DNA of 64,000 nt from Corynebacterium sp. NML130628. Lineage in GTDB: Bacteria; Actinomycetota; Actinomycetes; Mycobacteriales; Mycobacteriaceae. The notes under the pieces were generated by a model that worked only from the letters and a program-made list of their open reading frames with translations, was not told where the DNA came from and made no database searches. Of this stretch, positions 26,984-36,199 are shown one piece after another. Position numbers and translations under genes: made by a program. Location: contig NZ_MLAL01000011.1 of the NCBI RefSeq assembly GCF_001875665.1, positions 1 through 64,000 on the forward strand, in the 5' to 3' direction. The first letter of the stretch is position 1; the number at the start of each line of letters is the position of its first letter.

Positions 26984-28180
26984 ATGAACATCTCACTATT
27001 AATCACCGTAGAAAACTCCCGACCCGAGATTTCACGATGCATTAATGTTGACCACTCGATGTACCTGGGGGAACTCGCACTCATTATCGACGCCACCCTC
27101 GGCTTCTCGAGCGCCGCAACACACATGTTTTCGGGAACCATCAACGGCGAACAACGCGTCTACACTGCACAACCAGCCGCCGGCGAATACGACGAAAACG
27201 ACCTCACCGTCCAAGACATGCCCGAAACAATGAGCTACATCTACGACGCCGGCGCCAACTGGAACATCAACGTCCAAGTACTCGGGCCATCCACCATCGC
27301 TGGGCCAACCCCCGTCCTCATCTCTGCGCTCGGCCCCGACGTCATCGAACACCTCAAAGGCCCCGCCATGATGACCGAGCTCTACACCGAAGCCGTTCGC
27401 CTCGCAGCCGGCCAACCCGCCGACATGCACGTCACCCCAACCCTGTTCTCCGCCATGCCCGTCATGTCCCCCGGCCACATGGTCGACAGGCTCACCAAAG
27501 CGGACCCCGTCAGCATCTCGAACCGCATCTACTACAGCGTCGAAACCATGGTCAGCCGCCAAATGATGGACCCCAACGCCGCAACCGAAGAAGACGAAGA
27601 AGTCCGCGAAGCGCTCCGCGAATACCTCGCCAACCGCGAAGACCTCAAAGACATCATGGCCATCGACCCCAACCCCGAAAGCAACCCCGCCGTCATGGCC
27701 GCCATCGGCGAATTCCTCGAAGACTACTACGGGCCCAACCCAACCTTCGACTCCCCCGTCTACACCGGCATCACCGAAAACCTCTACAACCTCATGGACG
27801 GCCTCCTGCCCGACGACCCCATCTGGCGGAGGCACCTCCACAACTTCTTCGTCGAATCCGGATTCATGCGCGCCGAACAAACCGGGCGCTACACCGTCAC
27901 CGACGAAGGCATCGAACTCCTCAGCGGCGGCGACAACCCATTCGACTTCGCCGAAAACATCGCACGCGGCTTCTACGCGACCTTCGGCCGCGAAAACTGG
28001 AACCAGCTCATGTTCAACCTCATCTCTGACTCCCCCCACACCGCCGACTCAACCATCTACAAAGAAGGCACCACGCTGCTCGCGTCCTTCGGGTTCGGCG
28101 AGAAAATCGACGGCGAGTTCAGCCTCAACGGCGACGGCTACGACATGCTGAAGTGCATCGCAATCGACTTTTCCTCCTAG
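26984..28180 (+). CDS. Plasmid pRiA4b ORF-3-like protein
   Basis: 398 residues from the ATG at 26984; a GTG at 26975 is possible. TATAGA at 26969-26974 ends ten bases upstream of the ATG, so translation may be leaderless. The first 120 residues carry the fold of the pRiA4b ORF-3 family (REISRCINVDHSMYLGEL..., SYIYDAGANWNINVQVLG). The rest is helical, acidic and unassigned. Codons are strongly C-ending (long runs of GAC/AAC/CCC/ATC). Function unknown. Confidence 0.65.
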   Translation: MNISLLITVENSRPEISRCINVDHSMYLGELALIIDATLGFSSAATHMFSGTINGEQRVYTAQPAAGEYDENDLTVQDMPETMSYIYDAGANWNINVQVLGPSTIAGPTPVLISALGPDVIEHLKGPAMMTELYTEAVRLAAGQPADMHVTPTLFSAMPVMSPGHMVDRLTKADPVSISNRIYYSVETMVSRQMMDPNAATEEDEEVREALREYLANREDLKDIMAIDPNPESNPAVMAAIGEFLEDYYGPNPTFDSPVYTGITENLYNLMDGLLPDDPIWRRHLHNFFVESGFMRAEQTGRYTVTDEGIELLSGGDNPFDFAENIARGFYATFGRENWNQLMFNLISDSPHTADSTIYKEGTTLLASFGFGEKIDGEFSLNGDGYDMLKCIAIDFSS

Positions 28181-28204
28181 CGCTCGGGCGGTGCGGGGTA
28201 CGCG

Positions 28205-28312
28205 CACCAGATTCCTTGTTTTCGGGCGCGGGTCGGCGCGTTTCCCCAGGTCGTGAATTCCCCGGGCAGGAAAAAGGTGCGCAGGACTGGAGTCGAGTGA
28301 CAAAAGACGCAC
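28205..28312. repeat. Family B repeat, copy B3 (partial)
   Basis: Contains GCACCAGATTCCTTGTTTTC, CGGCGCGTTTCCCCAGGTCG, AGGAAAAAGGTGCGC and GAGTGACAAAAGACGCA. The order is rotated relative to B1, as if between two units. It lies just after the pRiA4b-like gene. Confidence 0.7.
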
Positions 28313-28329
28313 CCGTCGTTCGTATTTGA

Positions 28330-28490
28330 TATAGATGTTCATAGTGCCTGGTCAGGAATGGGCTAGGTTTTCCTAGTTGCGTGATTTGTCACTGCGCCGA
28401 ATCTGGCGGCACCAAATTCCTTATTTTCGGGCAGACCCCGATGCGTTTCCCCAGGTCGCAGATTCCCCGGTTAGGAAAAAGGTGCGCATC
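28330..28490. repeat. Family B repeat, copy B4, left of AbiE
   Basis: TAGATGTTCATA, GGGCTAGGTTTTCCTAGTTG, CGTGATTTGTCACTGCGCCGA, CACCAAATTCCTTATTTTCG, GTTTCCCCAGGTCG, AGGAAAAAGGTGCGCA. The same blocks in the same order occur at 30485-30645, on the other side of the AbiEi/AbiEii pair. The remainder up to 28590 is AT-richer and probably carries the abiEi promoter. Confidence 0.8.
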
Positions 28491-28590
28491 TCGCTCGGAA
28501 AAGAGAGTGAGTGAACCTAGTTTGATATTTTTGCAGTACACAAAACCCTTAAGAGGCTTCGAAATTATCATTTATGGTAAATATTGAAGC

Positions 28591-29565
28591 ATGAGCAACG
28601 CTGAATCGCTTGAAATCATCGGGGACATCGCATCCCAGCAGTGGGGTTTATGCACGGCCAAACAAGCGAGCAACGAAGGTGTCACGCCACTGACACTCTC
28701 CCGCCTAGGACAGAAAGGTAGCCTGGTCCGCATTCGGCACGGAGTGTACGCAACTATCGGCACCACAATAAGTCCAGCACTAGAGGTCAAAGCACAATGG
28801 CTTGCGTTGCAGCCCGAACAGATGGCGGCAGATCGGATTCATGATCCCGCTCTGGCATCTGAAGCAGTCATCTCTCACACGACCGCGGCGGAGCTTTGGG
28901 GAATTGGCGACCTCTGGCCGGATGGGGTTCACTTCACCATCAGCAAACGGCGTCAAAGCAGACAACCAGAAGTGCAGTTTCATCGTGATCAGCTCAAAGA
29001 TCACGAATGGACTCTTCACCCCGAACACAGCCTCCCCGTCACCACAGCGGCCCGCACCATTGTCGACTTAGCCCGAGATGGTCACGAACCAGACCATTTA
29101 CTTGATCTGATCGCTGATGCAGGAGCGAGAAAATTAGTGCAAGAACAGGAGCTTTTGGCAGCCTTCTCGGGCCGCGAAGCGTTGCTCGGTGCTACAAAGG
29201 GAAACCAACAGGACCTACAAGAACTCTGGAAGGACTGCTTCCCAAAGGACGATCCGCAGGAGTACGTCGAGGAGGCCGTCGAAAAGTCGCTGCACCCCAT
29301 CTTTCAACAGATGGACGAACTCACTCGAAGGGTTTCCGTGCATTCCGAAGTACTCAACAAGGCTTTCGAATCGATGCTCGGCAACTCCCCCGTTGAAGAC
29401 ATGCTGAAGAAGATGCAAACCGATTACGTAACCGCAGTCAATCACGTCATTCAAAGACCCCTAGGAGACCCTCATGCCACAACGCCCACCGCAAAAGACG
29501 AGACACGGTCAGATCGCCTCAGCGTTACGAGAAACAGCGAAGCATCTCGGGACGAACACCAATGA
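28591..29565 (+). CDS. abiEi: AbiEi-family antitoxin (type IV toxin-antitoxin)
   Basis: 324 residues. N-terminal winged helix (WGLCTAKQASNEGVTPLTLSRLGQKGSLVRIRHGVYATIG) as in AbiEi/transcriptional regulator family, then the core with ISHTTAAELWGIGDLWPDGVHFTI and LPVTTAARTIVDLARDG. AbiEi proteins repress their own operon and counter the nucleotidyltransferase toxin AbiEii without binding it (type IV). The tail overlaps abiEii by 92 bases in another frame. The AbiE pair is lower in GC than its neighbours and lies between two direct copies of repeat B, which suggests acquisition. Confidence 0.85.
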   Translation: MSNAESLEIIGDIASQQWGLCTAKQASNEGVTPLTLSRLGQKGSLVRIRHGVYATIGTTISPALEVKAQWLALQPEQMAADRIHDPALASEAVISHTTAAELWGIGDLWPDGVHFTISKRRQSRQPEVQFHRDQLKDHEWTLHPEHSLPVTTAARTIVDLARDGHEPDHLLDLIADAGARKLVQEQELLAAFSGREALLGATKGNQQDLQELWKDCFPKDDPQEYVEEAVEKSLHPIFQQMDELTRRVSVHSEVLNKAFESMLGNSPVEDMLKKMQTDYVTAVNHVIQRPLGDPHATTPTAKDETRSDRLSVTRNSEASRDEHQ

Positions 29566-30421
29566 TGTATACAACCAGTTCTTCCGCGAGGTATTCCTAC
29601 ATGAACTAATGCGACTACATGACGGGTGGGTGCTCAAGGGAGGCACGAATATTTACTGCCGGATACCAGGCGCGCGGCAAACTAAAGACCTCGATCTATA
29701 TCGGCAGTACGACCCTACTTCAGCGCTTGAAGCAACCGACGTCCTCATCTCTACCATGGACAACCACCGGGTCGGCCCCTATCTGTTTCGGGTGGCGAAG
29801 AGTAGGAAAACAGAACGCGCCGGCACGATCGATAGCAAGCGGCTCCAGGTTGCAGTCATGCACGGTCTCGGTGGTACGAATCGATTCCTCGCTTTTTCCA
29901 TCGACGTCAGTGGCGACCTCGAAGTGACAAGCAATGTGGAGTCACTCACCGTTACCTCCAGCTACAATGTCAACACTCCGTACCTTCCCGGGCACTTCAA
30001 GGTCGCTTCCTACCCCATTGCGAACCAAGTCGCTGACAAAGTTTGCGCTATGTTCGAGCGTCATGGCGACACGCCACCAGGTAAAGCTTCGACACGCTAC
30101 CACGATCTCTACGACGTAGCTCTAATAGCTTCTGAGCTTCCCTCATCAACAGTGCTGAACGCTGGTGAGCTCCAAAGAGCCTTAGATTCACAACGCCACA
30201 TTCGCGGCATATATCTTCCAAAGCACCTCTGCATTCCCGACGCAACATGGGAAACTCAGTACCCAATCGCTGCAAAGAAGTTTGGCAACGACATACGACA
30301 AGAGTTCTTCGAGCTTGATGAAGCGTTGCGCGTCGCCGGGCTACTCCTCGACCCGATACTCGACGAAAGCTTAGATCGGCCAGAGCTCAACTGGGACAGC
30401 ACGTCGCTGAGATGGGCCTAG
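29474..30421 (+). CDS. abiEii: AbiEii-family nucleotidyltransferase toxin
   Basis: 315 residues. The nucleotidyltransferase motif is visible: WVLKGGTNIYCRI (GG[S/T]) followed by TKDLDLYRQYD (DxD). Further family features are KVASYPIANQVADKVCAMFERHG and the RYHDLYDVALIA block. AbiEii toxins transfer nucleotides to tRNA or other RNA and halt growth; the locus is known for abortive infection against phages. ATG at 29474, overlapping abiEi. Confidence 0.88.
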   Translation: MPQRPPQKTRHGQIASALRETAKHLGTNTNDVYNQFFREVFLHELMRLHDGWVLKGGTNIYCRIPGARQTKDLDLYRQYDPTSALEATDVLISTMDNHRVGPYLFRVAKSRKTERAGTIDSKRLQVAVMHGLGGTNRFLAFSIDVSGDLEVTSNVESLTVTSSYNVNTPYLPGHFKVASYPIANQVADKVCAMFERHGDTPPGKASTRYHDLYDVALIASELPSSTVLNAGELQRALDSQRHIRGIYLPKHLCIPDATWETQYPIAAKKFGNDIRQEFFELDEALRVAGLLLDPILDESLDRPELNWDSTSLRWA

Positions 30422-30484
30422 AATCCGCCTGTGGACCTGCAATCCGGCAGGACCGGGTGAAAAAATGCACACCCGCCTTTGGGC

Positions 30485-30645
30485 TAGATGTTCATATGCA
30501 CCGGTAGAAAAAGGGCTAGGTTTTCCTAGCTGCGTGCTTTGTCACTGCGCCGAGCCAGACAGCACCAAATTCCTTGTTTTCGCGCGCGGGTCGGCGCGTT
30601 TCCCCAGGTCGCGCGCTGCTCGGGTAGGAAAAAGGTGCGCACCCC
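30485..30645. repeat. Family B repeat, copy B5, right of AbiE
   Basis: CTAGATGTTCATA, GGGCTAGGTTTTCCTAGCTG, CGTGCTTTGTCACTGCGCCGA, CACCAAATTCCTTGTTTTCG, GTTTCCCCAGGTCG, AGGAAAAAGGTGCGCA: the same order and orientation as B4, so the AbiE genes sit inside a direct repeat of about 160 bp. Confidence 0.8.
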
Positions 30646-30657
30646 TAATGCGCACGC

Positions 30658-30978
30658 CTAATTCACGAGGACCAGCCACAGGCCCAGCCCACCCAAGCCC
30701 ACCAGGGCAGAGGCCATAGCGAAGACGGAGACTGTGTTTGGCTGGGAGCGTTCCTGGGCGAGGTTGTGGGCTTCGGTGCGGTAGAGGCGTCGATATCTGG
30801 CGATGAGCACTGTCGCCAGCGTGAGCAGCAGACCGACGGCGCCGAAGACGGGCACCGGGTAGGCGTGTGACCAGCGCAGGAGCACCATCGAGCAGACGAG
30901 CATGGCCAGGGCGGTGCGGGTCCAGCTCAGGGCGGTGCGCTCGGGCTGGAGGCCCGGGTCGGGGACTGGGATGGTCAC
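30658..30978 (-). CDS. DUF202 membrane protein
   Basis: 106 residues with the DUF202 signature ERTALSWTRTALAML near the N-terminus and three hydrophobic helices (about 18-36, 44-60, 84-104). Small inner-membrane protein family of unknown function. Its start overlaps the stop of the VanZ-DUF202 gene by four bases, so the two are coupled; the neighbour contains a second, homologous DUF202 domain. Confidence 0.8.
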   Translation of the reverse strand: MTIPVPDPGLQPERTALSWTRTALAMLVCSMVLLRWSHAYPVPVFGAVGLLLTLATVLIARYRRLYRTEAHNLAQERSQPNTVSVFAMASALVGLGGLGLWLVLVN

Positions 30979-31727
30979 GAAAGCAGCCCCACCAGCACAA
31001 CAAGGGAGGCCACGAGGATTCCGACGCCGAGGAGTGGCGCGATCGCGGGGGCGGGCAGGGGGCGGCCGTGGCGCAGTGCTCGCTCGACGCGGACCCAGCG
31101 GATGGCGGCGCCGGCAGCGATCGCCATGCCGATCACGATGACGGTGGCTGCGGCGAAGGTTTGGGTGCCGGGTGGGATGCCGGTGACGTCAAAGGCGCCG
31201 AGGGCGATGCCGCCGGCGAGGAACGCGAGGGCCGTACGGGTCCAGGCGAGGAAGGTTCGTTCGTTGGCGAGGGTGAAGCGGGCGTCGGGCTCGTTGCCGT
31301 CGGGGAAGATGGCGCGGGTGAAGCTGGGCATGTGGGCAAGTGTAGCGCCCAGGGCACCGCCGGCGGTGTTGATGAGGAAGTCGTCGATATCTGAGTAGCC
31401 TGCGGCGAGCGCGTACTGGGCTGCTTCAATGCTTAGTGACGCCACCATCGACACCAGGGTGGCCTTCCACACCGTGCCGAGCCGGAGGCGGGCCAAGTAA
31501 CCGACGGGAAGGAACAGGACGATGTTGCCGATCAGGTTGAGCCACGGCCCCCACCAGACGCGGTAGTAGATGAAGGAGCCGAAGGGGATGAGGCGCAGGT
31601 GGCGGACCTCATGAGAGGTTGCTTCCCACACACCGGGCAGACCGACGTACGCCTTGCCGACGGTAAAAAAGAGCACGGCCGCGGCGGTCAGTGCCACGGC
31701 CGTGTAGTAGGTGCTGCGTTTAGGCAA
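30975..31727 (-). CDS. VanZ-like / DUF202 fusion membrane protein
   Basis: 250 residues. First part (about 1-135) is VanZ-like: LIPFGSFIYYRVW, NLIGNIVLFLPVGYLARLR, SIEAAQYALAAGYSDIDDFL and NTAGGALGA. The second part (about 150-250) is a complete DUF202 domain: LANERTFLAWTRTALAFLAGG plus two more helices. Both families normally occur as separate proteins. VanZ-type proteins are linked to cell-envelope resistance to glycopeptides and lysozyme-like stress. The gene is second of a three-gene overlapping operon (31720-32841, this gene, 30658-30978). Confidence 0.78.
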   Translation of the reverse strand: MPKRSTYYTAVALTAAAVLFFTVGKAYVGLPGVWEATSHEVRHLRLIPFGSFIYYRVWWGPWLNLIGNIVLFLPVGYLARLRLGTVWKATLVSMVASLSIEAAQYALAAGYSDIDDFLINTAGGALGATLAHMPSFTRAIFPDGNEPDARFTLANERTFLAWTRTALAFLAGGIALGAFDVTGIPPGTQTFAAATVIVIGMAIAAGAAIRWVRVERALRHGRPLPAPAIAPLLGVGILVASLVVLVGLLS

Positions 31728-32841
31728 CGGCTACCTCATGAGGGACGGGGCCGCCGGAGACCTGGCGGTAGGCGTACACCATCGCCAGGAGGGCTGGGGC
31801 GGTCAGCAGCGTGCCCAGCACCAGCGAGACAAAAGCGGCCACGCCGGTGGCGGCGCCGCCACCGGAGATGGTGCTCATCAGGATGCCGCAGACGATCATC
31901 AGGCCGAGCAGGGAACCGTAGTTGCGCTTCGCTGAGGCGAATCCGGCCTTGAAGGCATCGCCGAAGGTGCCATTGTTGTCAGCCGCGTAGAACGACTGGA
32001 AGATGAAGAACGGCGAAATAAACAGCATGATCAGCACCGCGATGCCCATCCCGACGAAGAGGGTGGCAAACGCGGATGGGTCGATGGCGCTCAGGTCACC
32101 GCCCGAGGCATTTAGGAGTGCCTCGGGGTCTGCGCCGGCAAAGCCAGCGACAAGACCGATGGCCATGAGCACGAAGAGGATCAGGGACGTGATGATGCCG
32201 ACGACCACCGTCATCCCAAGCGTCTTGCCGTACGCGGCCGACTTGATGTCCTTCAGGACGAACTGTTTCGAGCCGACCAGGGTCTGCTGCAGCGCGGCCG
32301 CGATGAACAGTGGAGCAGCAAAGAACAGGACGAGTGCGCCCAGGGCGCTTACGCCGTCGCTCTGGAAGACGCCGCCGATGGTGTTCAGCAACGCGTACAC
32401 GAACGCGAGCACCAGCCAGGTGCCCGGGTTGGCGTAGGCGGTTTTGAAACCGTACTTCAGCGCAGCACCGACGGACAGCTTCCCGGTACCCAGCTGGTGC
32501 GCGACACCGTTCAGGGCCGGGTTACTGATCGGGTGCGGGGTGACGCCGTCGCCGTACTGGGCGGGCGTGATGCCAACGAAGCCGTCGTCGTTCGCGAGCA
32601 TCGCTGCTGCGGGGCTCGTCGGGACGGCGAGCTGGGCGCCATGGTAGCGCAACGCACTCTGCCCGGACGCCTGCGCGGCCGAGTTGACGTCAAACGCACC
32701 GAAATCGGCCTGCCCCTCAGAAAGCTGCTCCCCGTAGGACTGGCCCGAGGGCTGGCCGTAAGGCGACGCGCCGTACTCCGGGTAGGACGGGATCCCACCT
32801 GGGTTTTGCGGATCGTTTTCTGGTGTATTTGGTTCAGTCAT
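31720..32841 (-). CDS. Polytopic membrane protein with Pro/Gly/Tyr-rich N-terminus
   Basis: 373 residues from the ATG at 32841 (AGGG eight bases upstream). Residues 1-95 are a disordered Pro/Gly/Ser/Tyr tail; the rest has about six helices, including an amphipathic entry LGTGKLSVGAALKYGFKTAYA typical of the glycerophosphodiester phosphodiesterase-associated/DUF975-like membrane proteins. Ends overlap the VanZ-DUF202 gene by eight bases. Function unknown. Confidence 0.7.
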   Translation of the reverse strand: MTEPNTPENDPQNPGGIPSYPEYGASPYGQPSGQSYGEQLSEGQADFGAFDVNSAAQASGQSALRYHGAQLAVPTSPAAAMLANDDGFVGITPAQYGDGVTPHPISNPALNGVAHQLGTGKLSVGAALKYGFKTAYANPGTWLVLAFVYALLNTIGGVFQSDGVSALGALVLFFAAPLFIAAALQQTLVGSKQFVLKDIKSAAYGKTLGMTVVVGIITSLILFVLMAIGLVAGFAGADPEALLNASGGDLSAIDPSAFATLFVGMGIAVLIMLFISPFFIFQSFYAADNNGTFGDAFKAGFASAKRNYGSLLGLMIVCGILMSTISGGGAATGVAAFVSLVLGTLLTAPALLAMVYAYRQVSGGPVPHEVAVA

Positions 32842-32894
32842 GCTGCCAACCCTACACGGCAACGCTCCGCGACTTCTACACGTTTCCTGAACGT

Positions 32895-35720
32895 TTACTT
32901 AACGACCAGGTTCACCATCCGGCCCGGCACCACAATCACCTTGACCACGTTCTTGCCTTCGGTCAGCTCCTTGACGCGCGCATCCGCCAGCGCAACCGCC
33001 TCGGTGTCTTCCTTGGAGGCGTCCGTCGGGACGTTGATCCGGGCCTTCACCTTGCCGTTGATCTGGACGGGTAGTTCGATGGTGGCGTCGACAAGGAATG
33101 ATTCCTCGAAGGTCGGGAACGGCTCGAACGTGATGGTGTCGGCGTGGCCGAGTTTTGCCCACAGCTCTTCGGCGATGTGCGGGGCGAGCGGCGCAACCAT
33201 CTGCACCAGCGGAGTGACCGCCGCGCGCGGTGCGCCCGACGGGTACGTCTTGGTCAGGTAGTTCGTGAACTCAATCAGCTTCGCGACGACCGTGTTGTCC
33301 CGCAGGTGCTCGTAATCATCGCGGACACCGGCGATGGTGCGGTGCAGCTGCTTGTTGTCATCCTCGGTGAGCACCACGTCGGTGACGGTGACCTCGCCGG
33401 ACTCCTCGTCCACAACCAGGCGCCACAGGCGCTGCAGGAAACGGTGCGCGCCGACGACGTCCTTCGTCGCCCACGGGCGCGACGTGTCCAGCGGGCCCAT
33501 CGACATCTCGTAGACGCGCAGGGTATCCGCACCGTAATCGCGGCAGATGTCATCCGGCGCGACGGCGTTCTTCAGGGACTTACCCATCTTGCCGTACTCG
33601 CGGTTGACCTCCTCGCCGTCGCGGTAGAACTTGCCGTCCTTCTCCTCCACCTCGGCGGCCGGGACGTACACGCCACGCGAATCCGTGTAAGCGTACGCCT
33701 GGATGTAGCCCTGGTTAAACAGGCGACGGTACGGCTCCTTCGAGGACACAAAGCCCAGGTCATAGAGCACCTTGTGCCAGAAACGGGCGTAGAGCAGGTG
33801 CAGCACCGCGTGCTCCACACCGCCGACGTAGAGGTCCACGCCGCCCGGATCGTTCTCGCTGCGGGGGCCGGTCCAGTAGCGCTCGTTCTCGATGTCGCAG
33901 AACGCGTCCTCGTTCGTCGGGTCGATGTAGCGCAGCTGGTACCACGACGAACCCGCCCACTGCGGCATCACGTTCGTATCGCGCCAGTACTTCTTCGTGC
34001 CCTCCCCAAGGTCGAGTTCCACCTCGACCCAGTCGGTGGCCTTCGCCAGCGGCGGCGCCGGCTCAGAATCCGCGTCCTCCGGGTCGAAGGACACCGGATT
34101 GTAGTCCTCCACCTGCGGCAACTCCACCGGCAGCATGTCCTCCGGCAGGCCATGCGCCTGGCCATTTTCGTCGTACACGATTGGGAACGGCTCGCCCCAG
34201 TAGCGCTGGCGGGCAAAGAGCCAGTCGCGAAGCTTGTACTGGATCTTCTCCTCACCAGCACCGTTGGCGGCCAGCCACTCGATCGCCTTCGCGATACCCT
34301 CGTCCTTGCCCAGGCCGTTGAGGTCCAGGCCTTGCTCGTTCGCAGAATTAATGTGCGGCGCGTCGCCGGTGAACGCTTCCTCGGAGACGTCGCCGTCGAG
34401 CACCGGCACGATCGGCAGACCAAAAACGGTCGCGAACTCGTAGTCGCGCTCATCGTGCGCAGGCACCGCCATAATCGCGCCCGTGCCGTAGCCCGTCAGC
34501 ACATAATCAGCAATAAAGATCGGGACCTGCTCGCCGCTCACCGGGTTCGTCGCAAACGAACCCAAGAACACGCCAGTCTTCTCCTTATTCTCCTGGCGCT
34601 CCAAGTCACTCTTGGCAGCAATCGCCGCCCTATACTTCTCGACGGCCACCTTCGGCGACTCCGCCCCATTCATCCAACGCTCATCCGTGTCGGCCGGGAA
34701 GGCATCGGCGATGAGGGCGTCAACAAGCGGGTGCTCAGGCGCAAGCACCATGTAGGTCGCGCCGAACAGCGTATCCGGGCGCGTCGTGAACACCTCGAGC
34801 GGGCCCGCCTCCGACGCGAACGCCACCTGCGCACCACGCGAACGACCAATCCAATTACGCTGCATCGCCTTGACCTTCTCCGGCCAATCCAACAAGTCAA
34901 GGTCATCGAGCAGACGATCCGAATAGTCAGTAATACGCATCATCCACTGACGCAGCCGCTTCCGGAACACCGGGAAATTCCCACGCTCCGAACGGCCCTC
35001 CGCCGTCACCTCCTCATTCGCCAGCACCGTACCCAGGCCAGGGCACCAGTTCACCATCGAATCGGACAGGTAGACCAAGCGGAACTCATCAATCGCCTTG
35101 TGCTTCTCCGCATGCGTCAAATCACGGAAATTACGCCCATCCATCGTCAGACGCGCGCCAGTGAGCAAGTCACGCACCAACTCCTCAATCGGACGTGCTT
35201 TCTGCAGCTCCTCATCAAACCAGGCGTTATAAATCTGCAGGAAAATCCACTGCGTCCAACGGTAAAACTCCGGGTCCGTCGTCGCCACCGAACGACGCGG
35301 ATCATGCCCTAGACCCAACTGGCCCAGCTGACGCTTCATATTCTGGATATTCGACTCAGTCGTGGTACGCGGATGCGTACCCGTCTGAATCGCGTACTGC
35401 TCCGCCGGAAGACCAAACGCGTCATAGCCCAACGTATGCAGCACATTCTTGCCCAGCATGCGGTTGTAGCGGGCAAACACGTCCGTCGCGATGTAGCCAA
35501 GCGGGTGGCCCACATGCAGCCCCGCCCCCGACGGGTACGGGAACATGTCCTGCACATTCAGTTTGTCCTCGGGCAACTTGTCGCCCGTAGCGAGGTCGCC
35601 GACCGGGTTCGGCGCGTTAAACGTGCCGTTGTCCTTCCAGAACGTCTGCCACTTCTGCTCAATCTGATTAGCCAGGCCAGCACCGTAACGGTGCGCTGGG
35701 GATTCGCTCGCGTTAGTCAT
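32895..35720 (-). CDS. leuS: Leucyl-tRNA synthetase
   Basis: 941 residues. Class I synthetase with the HIGH-type motif in [20 protein letters not shown], the editing domain (threonine-rich T-G-T region near [18 protein letters not shown]), and the KMSKS-type loop [17 protein letters not shown]. It charges tRNA-Leu. The length fits the actinobacterial form. The start ATG at 35720 is followed by [12 protein letters not shown] family A repeat begins 36 bases upstream. Confidence 0.96.
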   Translation of the reverse strand: MTNASESPAHRYGAGLANQIEQKWQTFWKDNGTFNAPNPVGDLATGDKLPEDKLNVQDMFPYPSGAGLHVGHPLGYIATDVFARYNRMLGKNVLHTLGYDAFGLPAEQYAIQTGTHPRTTTESNIQNMKRQLGQLGLGHDPRRSVATTDPEFYRWTQWIFLQIYNAWFDEELQKARPIEELVRDLLTGARLTMDGRNFRDLTHAEKHKAIDEFRLVYLSDSMVNWCPGLGTVLANEEVTAEGRSERGNFPVFRKRLRQWMMRITDYSDRLLDDLDLLDWPEKVKAMQRNWIGRSRGAQVAFASEAGPLEVFTTRPDTLFGATYMVLAPEHPLVDALIADAFPADTDERWMNGAESPKVAVEKYRAAIAAKSDLERQENKEKTGVFLGSFATNPVSGEQVPIFIADYVLTGYGTGAIMAVPAHDERDYEFATVFGLPIVPVLDGDVSEEAFTGDAPHINSANEQGLDLNGLGKDEGIAKAIEWLAANGAGEEKIQYKLRDWLFARQRYWGEPFPIVYDENGQAHGLPEDMLPVELPQVEDYNPVSFDPEDADSEPAPPLAKATDWVEVELDLGEGTKKYWRDTNVMPQWAGSSWYQLRYIDPTNEDAFCDIENERYWTGPRSENDPGGVDLYVGGVEHAVLHLLYARFWHKVLYDLGFVSSKEPYRRLFNQGYIQAYAYTDSRGVYVPAAEVEEKDGKFYRDGEEVNREYGKMGKSLKNAVAPDDICRDYGADTLRVYEMSMGPLDTSRPWATKDVVGAHRFLQRLWRLVVDEESGEVTVTDVVLTEDDNKQLHRTIAGVRDDYEHLRDNTVVAKLIEFTNYLTKTYPSGAPRAAVTPLVQMVAPLAPHIAEELWAKLGHADTITFEPFPTFEESFLVDATIELPVQINGKVKARINVPTDASKEDTEAVALADARVKELTEGKNVVKVIVVPGRMVNLVVK

Positions 35721-35755
35721 GGATACACAGTGTAGTGGGTGCTGCGCGGCCGTGG

Positions 35756-36003
35756 GGTGTGGCGGGTTGGGTTTGTCGGTGGGGTGGTATGTGTCATCTG
35801 AACGGCGCTAGAGATTTTGTGAACAGAATTGCGTGCGGCTCGGCTGTCGGCCTGCCCACCGACGGGGCGTTCCGGTCGACCTGCTCCGGTCGACCTCTTA
35901 GCGTCGACCAATGCAGGTCAGCGCGAAATCGGGATTTTGGCGTCGAAAAGCCGAAAAATGCCGTGACCTGCGTTGGTCGACCGGAAGAGGTCGACGGGAA
36001 GCT
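35756..36003. repeat. Family A repeat, copy A2 (full), left of the first Abi gene
   Basis: Runs from GTGTGGCGGGTTGGGTTTGT through the core GATTTTGTGAACAGAATTGC (35813-35832), a triplicated GGTCGACCT block, to GGAAGAGGTCGACGGGAAGC. The final ~110 bases pair with themselves as a long imperfect inverted repeat (arms around 35871-35915 and 35963-36000). Its last 42 bases (35961-36002) recur at 37089-37129. Confidence 0.85.
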
Positions 36004-36084
36004 CAACCTGTTTCGGGCCCTGCGCTTTAGAAAGGGCAGATGGGGAGAAACCCCCTCCTGTCGCTGCCTTGGCTTAGAGACAGC

Positions 36085-36112
36085 TTGCATTGAACTCTTC
36101 CAGGGGTATTAT
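36085..36112 (+). promoter_or_regulatory. Promoter of candidate small RNA 1
   Basis: TTGCAT (36085-36090), 16 bases, TATTAT (36107-36112). A good sigma-70-type promoter facing right, with no protein gene downstream but a strong terminator at 36155-36199. Confidence 0.55.
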
Positions 36113-36118
36113 GAAACA

Positions 36119-36199
36119 GGAGAAAGTGAGGACAAGGTCCCTCGCTATGAGTAGAGAAAGCTCTACAGGACAAATTGCGCCTGTAGGGCTTTCTTTTTT
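36119..36199 (+). ncRNA. Candidate small RNA 1, convergent with Abi-like gene
   Basis: About 80 nt from the predicted transcription start to the end of the T-run. It contains a short hairpin (GAGGAC / GTCCCTC region at 36129-36143), a single-stranded stretch and a terminator. There is no reading frame of note. It meets the Abi-like gene tail to tail, the T-run touching its stop codon. An abiF RNA motif near Abi-type genes is recalled from the literature; whether this sequence matches it was not tested. Transcription is inferred. Confidence 0.5.
36155..36199 (+). terminator. Strong rho-independent terminator
   Basis: AGAAAGCTCTACAGG (36155-36169) and CCTGTAGGGCTTTCT (36180-36194) form a 15-pair stem with one G-U, loop ACAAATTGCG, then TTTTT. 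The T-run is on the plus strand, so it serves a transcript entering from the left, where no protein gene exists. Confidence 0.85.

Noticed and set aside
33144..35312. 722-codon open frame on the plus strand opposite leuS
   Set aside because: It is the antisense shadow of leuS, made of Arg/Val/Leu-rich text with no domain; leuS has complete motifs on the other strand.
36119..36199. Identification as the actinobacterial 6C RNA
   Set aside because: The RNA lacks C-rich loops of six cytosines in two hairpins; only the terminator is similar in principle.
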